From an uncultured Prevotellaceae bacterium (GTDB lineage Bacteria; Bacteroidota; Bacteroidia; Bacteroidales; Bacteroidaceae), in contig ONMA01000008.1 in NCBI GenBank assembly GCA_900318815.1, forward strand, positions 124,001 to 188,000: a stretch of 64,000 nt of DNA, written 5' to 3'. Positions 51,603 through 59,183 of the stretch are shown in pieces. Made by a program: the position numbers and the translations under genes. The notes under the pieces are model-generated. The model made no database searches, had not been told where the DNA came from, and was given only the letters and a program-made list of their open reading frames with translations. How positions within the stretch are numbered: the first letter of the stretch is position 1; the number at the start of each line of letters is the position of its first letter.

Positions 51603-51701
51603 TGACGTATTTACCTCCAGAGAATGACGTATTTACCTCCAGAGAATGACGTATTTACCTCCAGAGAATGACGTATTTACCTCTCGGAAGTGACGTACTT
51701 A
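51603..51701. repeat. 22-bp tandem repeat, five units, abutting queC stop
   Basis: Exact 22-bp period at 51603, 51625, 51647, 51669 and 51691; unit TGACGTATTTACCTCCAGAG plus AA. On the minus strand each unit reads GAGGTAAATACGTCA. The last unit overlaps the queC stop codon. Confidence 0.9.
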
Positions 51702-52361
51702 CTGAGGGGACTCATACTCCGTTGGGTCGGCAATTCCAGCATCTGCCAAAGCCTCGCGTCGTTCTACGCAGGTTCCGCAACGGCCACAATGTTTCTCGCC
51801 CCCCTTGTAGCACGACCAAGTCTCGGCATAGTCGATGCCTAACTGCCTGCCACGGGCTGCTATCTGCCCCTTGGTGAGATGGGTGTAAGGCGAAAGCAAA
51901 GTGATGCCGGGGAAGGTTCCCGTGCGAGCCGCCTCGCTGAATGCCTCGACAAACTCAGGCCGACAGTCGGGGTAGATGGTGTGGTCGCCGCCATGATTGG
52001 CCATCATCACATGCTTCAGGCTGCGGCTCTCGGCCATGCCTACGGCAACGGACAGCATGATACCGTTGCGGAACGGCACCACGGTCGACTTCATATTCTC
52101 GTCGGCATAGTGGCCTTCGGGAATGTCCGCGCCGCCTTCGAGCAGCGAACTCTCAAAGTAACGGCCCATGAACTCAAGGGGAATGACAAGATGCTCAATG
52201 CCGAGCCGCTCGCAATGGAGGCGGGCAAAGGGAATCTCACGGGCGTTGTGCTTCGAGCCATAGTCGAACGAGAGGGCCAGCGCAATCCGCTCCTGATAGT
52301 CGTAAAGCAATGTCACGCTGTCCATGCCACCGCTTAATATTAATATGGAATCCTTCATCAT
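51699..52361 (-). CDS. queC: 7-cyano-7-deazaguanine synthase QueC
   Basis: 220 residues. The PP-loop ILSGGMDSVTLLYDY is at residues 7-21, and the zinc site is CYKGGEKHCGRCGTC near residues 187-202. QueC makes preQ0 from CDG using ATP and ammonia, in queuosine synthesis. Partners queD, queE and queF are not in the window. The 3' end is flush with a 22-bp repeat array. Confidence 0.95.
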   Translation of the reverse strand: MMKDSILILSGGMDSVTLLYDYQERIALALSFDYGSKHNAREIPFARLHCERLGIEHLVIPLEFMGRYFESSLLEGGADIPEGHYADENMKSTVVPFRNGIMLSVAVGMAESRSLKHVMMANHGGDHTIYPDCRPEFVEAFSEAARTGTFPGITLLSPYTHLTKGQIAARGRQLGIDYAETWSCYKGGEKHCGRCGTCVERREALADAGIADPTEYESPQ

Positions 52362-52390
52362 CAGAACATGATAATAATAATAAATCGTTG

Positions 52391-52422
52391 CAAAGTTACA
52401 ACGCTTTCACCACAAACACAAA
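52391..52422 (-). promoter_or_regulatory. Promoter of queC
   Basis: Minus-strand TTTG (52419-52422) and TAACTTTG (52391-52398), spacer 20 bp. No preQ1 riboswitch-like structure is evident in the 30-nt leader. Confidence 0.65.
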
Positions 52423-52450
52423 TTTTTTGATGAAAAAACATACAAATCTC

Positions 52451-52481
52451 TTTGCTATCTCATTTTTTATTTGTATTTTTG
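52451..52481 (+). promoter_or_regulatory. Promoter of 52513 operon
   Basis: TTTG (52451-52454) and TATTTTTG (52474-52481), spacer 19 bp; ATG 31 bp later. Divergent from the queC promoter. Confidence 0.7.
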
Positions 52482-52512
52482 TGCCAACAATAAAAATCTC
52501 ATCATCACAACA

Positions 52513-52782
52513 ATGGCAAATAAACGTACACTAAAAAAGAGCATCCATGCTATATGCGAAGAACTTCTTGCCGAATGCGTGGCTGCATCGCTCTATGGCA
52601 ACGAAAATCACAAGGACAATGAAGATGCCATGCTCTGGTCGATTGTTCACATGCAGAACAATTTTATCTGCCGTGTTTCGCATCCCGAACCGGGAATGCC
52701 CGTGCGGCAATATTACAAAGACCTGCGTGAGAAGTTCACAGCCCAAGTGGGTGAAACCATAGACCAAATCAATACACTGTAA
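52513..52782 (+). CDS. Small conserved-looking protein of unknown function
   Basis: 89 residues from MANKRTLKKSIHAICEELL; mostly helical and hydrophilic. No family recognised. The start is fixed by the promoter at 52451-52481. The stop overlaps the acyltransferase ATG by one base (TAATG), implying translational coupling. Possibly a regulatory or accessory protein of that enzyme. Confidence 0.7.
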   Translation: MANKRTLKKSIHAICEELLAECVAASLYGNENHKDNEDAMLWSIVHMQNNFICRVSHPEPGMPVRQYYKDLREKFTAQVGETIDQINTL

Positions 52783-53339
52783 TGCTTAAAGAACTCTGTA
52801 ACTGGCTATTGTACAAGAAAATGGGATGGAAATCGGAAGTAACACAAGAACATCCCGACAAGTACATCATCTGTCTGGCACCACACACCAGCAATTGGGA
52901 CTTTCTCATCGGCCAGCTCTACGTTCGCGCAACGGGCATGAAGAGCCATTTCCTCATGAAGAAGGAATGGTTCTTCTGGCCTCTTGGCCCCATCTTCAGG
53001 CGCATGGGCGGCATTCCCGTCTATCGCCAAAAGAAAACCAGCATGACCGATGCCCTGGCTCAAGCTGCCATGAAGTCGGACTCCTTCCATTTGTGCATCA
53101 CCCCCGAAGGCACTCGCTCGCGGGTAGAGGAGTGGAAGAAAGGCTTCTACTTCATCGCCCTGAAAGCCCAGCTGCCCATCCTGCTCTACGGACTGGACTA
53201 TGAGCGCAGGCTCATCACCTGCACCAAGACCATACAACCCACTGGCGACTTAGAGACCGACATGCGCGAGATAAAACTCTACTTCAAGGACTTCAAGGGA
53301 AAGAAGCCCGAGAACTTTACCATTGGAAATATCAACTAA
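52782..53339 (+). CDS. 1-acylglycerol-3-phosphate acyltransferase-like protein
   Basis: 185 residues, the short form of the PlsC family. The HX4D motif is APHTSNWDFLIG near residues 35-46, and PEGTRSR near residue 109 is the substrate-binding motif. It would acylate lysophospholipid or a related acceptor on the inner membrane. No membrane helix is obvious, which is common for short bacterial members. Starts at the stop of the preceding gene and is followed 8 bp later by the amidase gene. Confidence 0.87.
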   Translation: MLKELCNWLLYKKMGWKSEVTQEHPDKYIICLAPHTSNWDFLIGQLYVRATGMKSHFLMKKEWFFWPLGPIFRRMGGIPVYRQKKTSMTDALAQAAMKSDSFHLCITPEGTRSRVEEWKKGFYFIALKAQLPILLYGLDYERRLITCTKTIQPTGDLETDMREIKLYFKDFKGKKPENFTIGNIN

Positions 53340-53347
53340 ACAAGATT

Positions 53348-55942
53348 GTGAAACACAATAGGTTATCATTTCTCGTTCTACTATTTCTTCTGCCCCTATC
53401 CTGTCCCCTGCAACTGTGGTCGCAGCCGCTCGACTGGGACAACATCGAGAGCAAGGGAAAGCCGTGGGTGAAGAACACGTCGGAGCCCAACCGCATCAGT
53501 CATGGGCTGGCGGGCCACCATATCTCCGTCTGGGCAAGCCACGGACGCTACTACGACTTAAAGACCTCCAAATGGGAGTGGCAGCGTCCGTCGCTCTTCT
53601 GCACCAATGAAGACCTGTTTACGCAAACCATCGTGGTGCCCTACCTCATTCCCATGCTGGAGAATGCCGGAGCCGTGGTGTTCACCCCGCGCGAACGCGA
53701 CTGGCAACGCCATGAGGTCATCGTGGACAACGACCAGATTGCCCCCCTCATCAACTATCAGGAACAAAACTATCGCAAGCCCTGGACCAAGACGGCAGCC
53801 CCCGGATTTGCCTACCATGAAGGCTTCTACCATGACGGCGAGAACCCGTTTATCGCCGGAACGGCCCGCATGGCAGAGACGACCCGCTCGAAATCGAAGA
53901 TCAGTACCGCGAGCTATCAGCCCAACCTGCCAGAAGAGGGACGCTATGCCGTCTACGTGAGCTACCAGACCGTCGAGGGAAGCATCGACGATGCCCACTA
54001 TACCGTATGGCATAAAGGCGAGAAGACCGAGTTCAGGGTCAACCAGCGCATGGGCGGTTCGACGTGGGTCTACTTAGGCACCTTCGACTTCGACAAGGGT
54101 TCCAACATCTGGAACCGCGTCATCGTCAGCAACAACAGCTCGCGTAGTGGCCACGTAACCACCGATGCCGTGCGCTTTGGCGGTGGAATGGGCAATATTG
54201 AGCGCGGAGGCAAGACGAGTGGCCTGCCCCGATGCCTGGAGGGTGCCCGCTATTACGCCCAATGGGCAGGCATGCCCTACTCGGTATATTCATCGAAAAA
54301 CGGCACCAACGACTATGGCGACGACATCAACACCCGTTCGCTGATGACCAACTACCTGTGCGGAGGCTCACCCTACGCCCCTGATGAAAAAGGCGGCAAA
54401 GTGCCTATCGAACTTTCGCTGGCCATACATAGCGATGCCGGGCACACCAAGACAGGACTGGGCGTCTACGGGTCGCTGAGCATCTGCACCACCCAGCAAG
54501 GTTCACCCGTGCTGGGTGCCGGCAATAGCAGGGGCATGTCGGTAGACCTGGCCAACAAGTTGCTGGCCAACGTAGACAAAGACCTGCGGAAGACCTACGG
54601 GGAATGGAACATACGCGAGGTGTACGACCGCAACTACTCCGAGTCGCGCCTGCCCAAGGTGCCCTCGGCCATCCTTGAAACGATGTCGCACCAGAACTTT
54701 GGCGACATGCGCTACGGTCACGACCCCAACTTCCGCTTTACCCTGGCACGCTCGGTCTATAAGACCGTACTGCAATACATCTGCGACAAGCACGACAAGT
54801 CGGCCACCGTGACCCCGCTTGCCCCGCAGAACTTCAGGATAGAATTCTCCGGGCGGCATGGAGAGGCAAGACTTACTTGGACGGGCACGAAAGACCCCCT
54901 GGAATCTTCGGCCAAACCCACGGGCTACATCGTGTACACAGCCCAGGGTACGGGGGGCTTTGACAACGGCACACAAGTCTCTGGTACTCACTATTCCCTT
55001 CGTCTGTCGCCGGGAATCCTTTACAACTTCAAGGTGTGCGCCATCAACAAAGGCGGTCGCAGCTTCCCTACACAGACGCTTTCGGCACTCTACACTCCCG
55101 ACGCCAAGCAGACGGTACTCATCGTCGACGGTTTCCATCGCCTCTCGTCGCCTGCCATTCAAGGCCAGGGATTCCGGCTCGACGTGGACGAGGGCGTCAC
55201 CTACGGACGCACGGCAGGCTGGTTAGGCAGTCAGCAAGTCTTCGACACGAACCAGTTGGGCAAGGAAGGCCCCACGGCCTTGGGCTATTCGACCGACGAA
55301 CTGGCCGGAAAGTTCATCGCCGGCAACGAGTTCAACTACGTGCGCACGCATGCCGAAGCCATCGAGACAGCCAGGAAATACAACATCGTGAGCTGTTCGT
55401 CGGAGGCCATCCTGCAGATGCGACTCGACAAGTACGACCTCATCGACCTGGTTCTCGGCCTCGAATACGACGACGGGCACAGCTTAGTGAAATACAAGGC
55501 CATCCCCCTGCAAATGCGCGAGGCCCTGCGGGCCGTTACCATCCTCGGCAAGTCGCTCTTTGTGAGCGGAGCCTACGTGGGTGCCGATGCCGTAGCTCCC
55601 GAGGAGAAGATGTTCCTACAGCAAGTGCTTAAATGTCAGTTCGAAGGCAAGAGCCTCTGCAAGTCGGAACTCATCAGGGGCTTGGGCACGCAGTTCGACT
55701 TTTTCCACCACCTGAACGAGCAGCATTATGCCGCCACACATACCGACATGCTGATGCCTACCGACAAAGCCGCCTTCTGCGTCATGGCCTACGACGACAA
55801 CACTTCGGCAGGCGTAGCCTATCAAGGCTCCGACTACCGCACGCTCACCATGGGCTTCCCCTTCGAGTGCATCAAGCATGCCGCCCAGCGCAACGTCATC
55901 ATGCAAGGCATGCTGAACTTCCTTCTGCAACAATACAATTAA
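53348..55942 (+). CDS. Large secreted amidase with golvesin-like and FN3 domains
   Basis: 864 residues; start codon is GTG. Signal peptide to about residue 25. The N-acetylmuramoyl-L-alanine amidase (amidase_3) fold is split: the first part contains ISVWASHGRYY, and the second contains ELSLAIHSDAGH and PSAILETMSHQNFGD. A golvesin/xanthan-lyase-type beta domain (residues about 155-280) is inserted between. An FN3 domain follows (about 490-590), then a Rossmann-like C-terminal domain. Such proteins are often misnamed xanthan lyase. Probably cell wall remodelling or degradation. Confidence 0.82.
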   Translation: MKHNRLSFLVLLFLLPLSCPLQLWSQPLDWDNIESKGKPWVKNTSEPNRISHGLAGHHISVWASHGRYYDLKTSKWEWQRPSLFCTNEDLFTQTIVVPYLIPMLENAGAVVFTPRERDWQRHEVIVDNDQIAPLINYQEQNYRKPWTKTAAPGFAYHEGFYHDGENPFIAGTARMAETTRSKSKISTASYQPNLPEEGRYAVYVSYQTVEGSIDDAHYTVWHKGEKTEFRVNQRMGGSTWVYLGTFDFDKGSNIWNRVIVSNNSSRSGHVTTDAVRFGGGMGNIERGGKTSGLPRCLEGARYYAQWAGMPYSVYSSKNGTNDYGDDINTRSLMTNYLCGGSPYAPDEKGGKVPIELSLAIHSDAGHTKTGLGVYGSLSICTTQQGSPVLGAGNSRGMSVDLANKLLANVDKDLRKTYGEWNIREVYDRNYSESRLPKVPSAILETMSHQNFGDMRYGHDPNFRFTLARSVYKTVLQYICDKHDKSATVTPLAPQNFRIEFSGRHGEARLTWTGTKDPLESSAKPTGYIVYTAQGTGGFDNGTQVSGTHYSLRLSPGILYNFKVCAINKGGRSFPTQTLSALYTPDAKQTVLIVDGFHRLSSPAIQGQGFRLDVDEGVTYGRTAGWLGSQQVFDTNQLGKEGPTALGYSTDELAGKFIAGNEFNYVRTHAEAIETARKYNIVSCSSEAILQMRLDKYDLIDLVLGLEYDDGHSLVKYKAIPLQMREALRAVTILGKSLFVSGAYVGADAVAPEEKMFLQQVLKCQFEGKSLCKSELIRGLGTQFDFFHHLNEQHYAATHTDMLMPTDKAAFCVMAYDDNTSAGVAYQGSDYRTLTMGFPFECIKHAAQRNVIMQGMLNFLLQQYN

Positions 55943-55957
55943 CCCCATAGAAATAAT

Positions 55958-56305
55958 ATGTTTAAAATTCAAGCCAATACGACCGGTACACGCAGCATCG
56001 AGATTACCGAACAGCATCTTGAAACCATCGAGAAATATCAGCTTTTCCGCGACCTCATCGACTCTACAGGCTATATCGACGAGCAAGTACTCGACAAACT
56101 GAAACTCAACATCCGCTCGTTGCTGGAGTCTGGGACTGGCCACGACAAAGCCCTGCTCGACCTCTGTCTCGACGTAGTCTATCACCCCAACATGAAAGCC
56201 TTCGGACTGGAACAGCTCGTTGTCCTGTATGTCAACTGGAAGAACAGCGGCGATGCTCCCCAGGAGGCCCCCATAGAGGAAGCTCAGGCCACAGCGACTA
56301 ACTAA
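55958..56305 (+). CDS. Hypothetical protein
   Basis: 115 residues, no signal peptide; mostly helical, with an acidic Ala/Glu/Pro-rich tail. No motif recognised. It lies 15 bp after the amidase gene and 6 bp before ygiQ, so it is probably expressed with both. Composition matches neighbouring core genes, supporting a real gene. Confidence 0.7.
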   Translation: MFKIQANTTGTRSIEITEQHLETIEKYQLFRDLIDSTGYIDEQVLDKLKLNIRSLLESGTGHDKALLDLCLDVVYHPNMKAFGLEQLVVLYVNWKNSGDAPQEAPIEEAQATATN

Positions 56306-56311
56306 GGGCAA

Positions 56312-58261
56312 ATGGAATACAAGCTCACCGATTTTCTGCCTACCACCAAAAAAGAACTCGAACTCCGGGGATGGGATAGCGTAGACATCATCCTGTTCTC
56401 GGCCGATGCCTACGTAGACCATCCTTCGTTCGGGGCAGCAGTCATAGGCCGCACCCTCGAGGCCGCGGGCTATCGAGTGGCCATCGTGCCCCAGCCCGAC
56501 TGGCATGGCGACTATCGCGACTTCAAGAAGCTGGGGCGTCCGAGACTGTTCTTCGGCATATCGCCCGGCTGTATGGACTCTATGGTGAACAAGTACACGG
56601 CAGCCCGACGGCTGAGGTCGGAAGATGCCTATTCGCCCGACGGTCGCCACGACATGCGGCCAGAATATCCCACCATCGTTTATTCGCAGATACTAAAACG
56701 CTTATACCCCAATGTGCCAGTAGTACTTGGAGGTATTGAGGCCTCCCTTCGCCGCCTTACCCACTACGACTACTGGCAGGACAGGCTGCGCCCCTGCATC
56801 CTCTGCGACGCAGGAGCTGACCTGATTGTCTACGGTATGGGCGAGAAGCCCATCGTCGAACTGGCCCGACGCATAGAGGAAGGTATGCCCGTAAGTGCGA
56901 TTACCGATATACCCCAGACGGTATATATAAGAAAGGAGGCAAACATACCCGGCGGCATCGACACCCAGCGCGACATCGTGCTGCACTCGCACGAGGAATG
57001 CCTAAGCAACAAACGCTCGCAGGCCGAGAACTTCAGGCACATCGAAGAGCAGTCGAACATGATGCACGCCCAGCGCATCTTGCAGAAGGTGGGCAACGAC
57101 TACGTGGTCTGCAATCCTCCCTACCCGCCTATGACCACCGAGGAGATTGATGCCAGCTTCGACCTTCCCTATACTCGCCAGCCGCACCCGAAGTACAAGG
57201 GCAAGCGCATCCCGGCCTTCGACATGATTAAGCATAGCGTCAACATCCATCGCGGTTGTTTCGGGGGGTGTGCCTTCTGCACCATATCGGCCCATCAGGG
57301 CAAGTTCATCGCATGCCGGTCAAAGGAAAGCATTCTCAAAGAGGTGAAGAAAGTAGCGGAAATGCCTGATTTCAAGGGCTATCTGAGCGACTTGGGCGGC
57401 CCCTCGGCCAATATGTACGGCATGCATGGCCGCAACCTGAAAGCCTGCGAACGATGTAAGCGTCCCAGCTGCATCCACCCGCAGATATGCCCCAATCTCG
57501 ATACCAACCACTCTAAACTGCTGGAAATCTATCAGGCCGTTGATGCGCTGCCTGGTATCAAGAAGAGTTTCATAGGCAGCGGCGTGCGCTACGACCTCTT
57601 ATTATATAGGAGCAAGGACGAGGCTGCCAACAAGGCGGCACAAGCATATACCCGCGAACTGATTTGCCGCCACGTCAGCGGACGCCTGAAAGTGGCACCC
57701 GAACACACCAGCGACCGCGTACTCCACCTGATGCGCAAGCCGCCATTCAGCCTTTTCGGTGACTTCAAGCGAATTTTCGACCGTATTAACCGGGAGGAGA
57801 ACCTGCGCCAGCAGATTATCCCCTACTTCATCAGCAGCCACCCGGGATGCCACAAGGAGGATATGGCCGAGTTGGCCGTCATCACCAAACAGCTCGACTT
57901 CCAGCTGGAACAGGTGCAGGACTTCACGCCCACGCCCATGACCGTAGCCACCGAGACCTGGTACACCGGTTATGACCCCTACACGCTGGAGCCCGTCTTC
58001 TCGGCCAAGACTCCGCGCGAAAAACAAGCCCAGCGCCAGTTCTTCTTCTGGTACAAGCCCGAAGAGCGTCGCAACATTGAGCAGAGCCTGCGCCGAATAG
58101 GCCGTCCCGACCTCATTCCCCGCCTCTATTCATCATTCCCGGCTCGCCCTAACCCATCGCAAGCCGGCTCCAATTCACCCCATCATGCAGATCATAGAGC
58201 AAAACATCATCCCGAAGAACCCCGCGAAGAAAAGCGAGGACGGAATCGTCGTCACCGATGA
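56312..58261 (+). CDS. YgiQ-family radical SAM protein
   Basis: 649 residues. N-terminal YgiQ domain (WDSVDIILFSADAYVDHPSF), then the radical SAM cluster motif HRGCFGGCAFCTIS near residues 313-326, and a Cys-rich segment (CERCKRPSCIHPQICPN). The family's reaction is unknown. The last about 25 residues are Arg/His/Pro-rich and overlap the next gene by 77 bp, which suggests the natural end was earlier, near IPRLYSSF, or a lost stop codon. Confidence 0.9.
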   Translation: MEYKLTDFLPTTKKELELRGWDSVDIILFSADAYVDHPSFGAAVIGRTLEAAGYRVAIVPQPDWHGDYRDFKKLGRPRLFFGISPGCMDSMVNKYTAARRLRSEDAYSPDGRHDMRPEYPTIVYSQILKRLYPNVPVVLGGIEASLRRLTHYDYWQDRLRPCILCDAGADLIVYGMGEKPIVELARRIEEGMPVSAITDIPQTVYIRKEANIPGGIDTQRDIVLHSHEECLSNKRSQAENFRHIEEQSNMMHAQRILQKVGNDYVVCNPPYPPMTTEEIDASFDLPYTRQPHPKYKGKRIPAFDMIKHSVNIHRGCFGGCAFCTISAHQGKFIACRSKESILKEVKKVAEMPDFKGYLSDLGGPSANMYGMHGRNLKACERCKRPSCIHPQICPNLDTNHSKLLEIYQAVDALPGIKKSFIGSGVRYDLLLYRSKDEAANKAAQAYTRELICRHVSGRLKVAPEHTSDRVLHLMRKPPFSLFGDFKRIFDRINREENLRQQIIPYFISSHPGCHKEDMAELAVITKQLDFQLEQVQDFTPTPMTVATETWYTGYDPYTLEPVFSAKTPREKQAQRQFFFWYKPEERRNIEQSLRRIGRPDLIPRLYSSFPARPNPSQAGSNSPHHADHRAKHHPEEPREEKRGRNRRHR

Positions 58262-59003
58262 CTTCATCGCCGTCATCGACGGGTCGACCAGCAAGTCCGA
58301 CCGACGCTACAGCTGTTATCGCAGTAACGGACGCTATGCGATGGAACTCATCTCCTCGTTCATCAGGAAAGCTCCGAAGAACATGTCGTGTCATCAGTTC
58401 TGCGTGGGCGTCACCAAGCATATTCGCCGCCAGTACAGCAGTCTGAAAGCCCGGCTTAGCGGGGGCGGACTGCAGCAGGTGGCCAGTCATCCCGAGGATA
58501 GGCTTGCCGCCTCGGCTGTCATCTTCAGCCGTCTGCGCAGGGAAATCTGGATGATAGGCGACTGCCAGTGCCTCGTGGGTAATCAATACTACGACAATTC
58601 CAAGCCCGCCGAAGCCCGCCTGGCCCAGATGCGTGCCGACTTCATCCTGCAGAGCAAGCCCCCCTACGACCATTTCCTCGAACACGATACCGCCCGCGAA
58701 GCCATCATCCAGCCACTCATCGAGTCGATGAAAAAGCAGAATATCGACTTCTCCGTCATCGACGGCTTCCCCATTCCCGAGCAATACGTCAAGGTCATCA
58801 CCCTCGACTTCAAGCCCTGGGAAATCGTCCTGGCCTCCGACGGCTATCCATTCCTGTGCCCCACACTGGCCGAGTCGGAGGAGAAACTGAACTGGCAACG
58901 GGAGAACGATCCGCTCAATATCGGGCAGTTTAAGGCTACAAAAGCCTTTATGAAAGGCTCAGAATCCTTCGATGACAGGGCTTACATAAGATTTAGGGCC
59001 TGA
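58185..59003 (+). CDS. PP2C-like phosphatase family protein
   Basis: 272 residues. Three motifs fit the PPM/PP2C fold: AVIDGSTSK (metal-binding Asp-Gly), MIGDCQCLV (compare GDSR) near residue 127 and VLASDGYPFL near residue 215. The family is divergent; catalytic state is uncertain. It overlaps ygiQ by 77 bp with the start MQIIEQNIIPKNP, and a shorter start is not obvious because the first motif begins near residue 29. A partner kinase is not encoded nearby. Confidence 0.68.
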   Translation: MQIIEQNIIPKNPAKKSEDGIVVTDDFIAVIDGSTSKSDRRYSCYRSNGRYAMELISSFIRKAPKNMSCHQFCVGVTKHIRRQYSSLKARLSGGGLQQVASHPEDRLAASAVIFSRLRREIWMIGDCQCLVGNQYYDNSKPAEARLAQMRADFILQSKPPYDHFLEHDTAREAIIQPLIESMKKQNIDFSVIDGFPIPEQYVKVITLDFKPWEIVLASDGYPFLCPTLAESEEKLNWQRENDPLNIGQFKATKAFMKGSESFDDRAYIRFRA

Positions 59004-59006
59004 AAA

Positions 59007-59038
59007 TTTGGCCATTCGCAAAATATTTTATACCTTTG
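59007..59038 (+). promoter_or_regulatory. Promoter of tRNA-Arg
   Basis: TTTG (59007-59010) and TACCTTTG (59031-59038), spacer 20 bp, 17 bp upstream of the tRNA 5' end. Confidence 0.75.
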
Positions 59039-59055
59039 CAGCCGATTAAGAGAAT

Positions 59056-59129
59056 GGTCTCGTAGCTCAGCTGGATAGAGCAACAGCCTTCTAAGCTGTG
59101 GGTCTTGGGTTCGAGTCCCAACGGGATCA
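59056..59129 (+). tRNA. tRNA-Arg (anticodon TCT)
   Basis: A full cloverleaf: acceptor GGTCTCG/CGGGATC, D arm with AGCTCAGCTGGATAGAGC, anticodon loop CTTCTAA with TCT, and T arm with GGTTCGAGTCC. Reads AGA codons. The discriminator A at 59129 is followed by CC; the final CCA is not fully encoded. Confidence 0.95.
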
Positions 59130-59134
59130 CCTGA

Positions 59135-59161
59135 CAGGGTACTTTCTGAGTACCCTGTTTC
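59135..59161 (+). terminator. Terminator of tRNA-Arg
   Basis: CAGGGTAC/GTACCCTG 8-bp stem with a 7-nt loop, followed by TTTCGTTT. Confidence 0.85.
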
Positions 59162-59183
59162 GTTTAAAATTAGTAACATTCGA

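Noticed and set aside
52362..52400. preQ1 riboswitch before queC
   Set aside because: The leader between the promoter and the ATG is about 30 nt and AT-rich; no pseudoknot-forming sequence seen.
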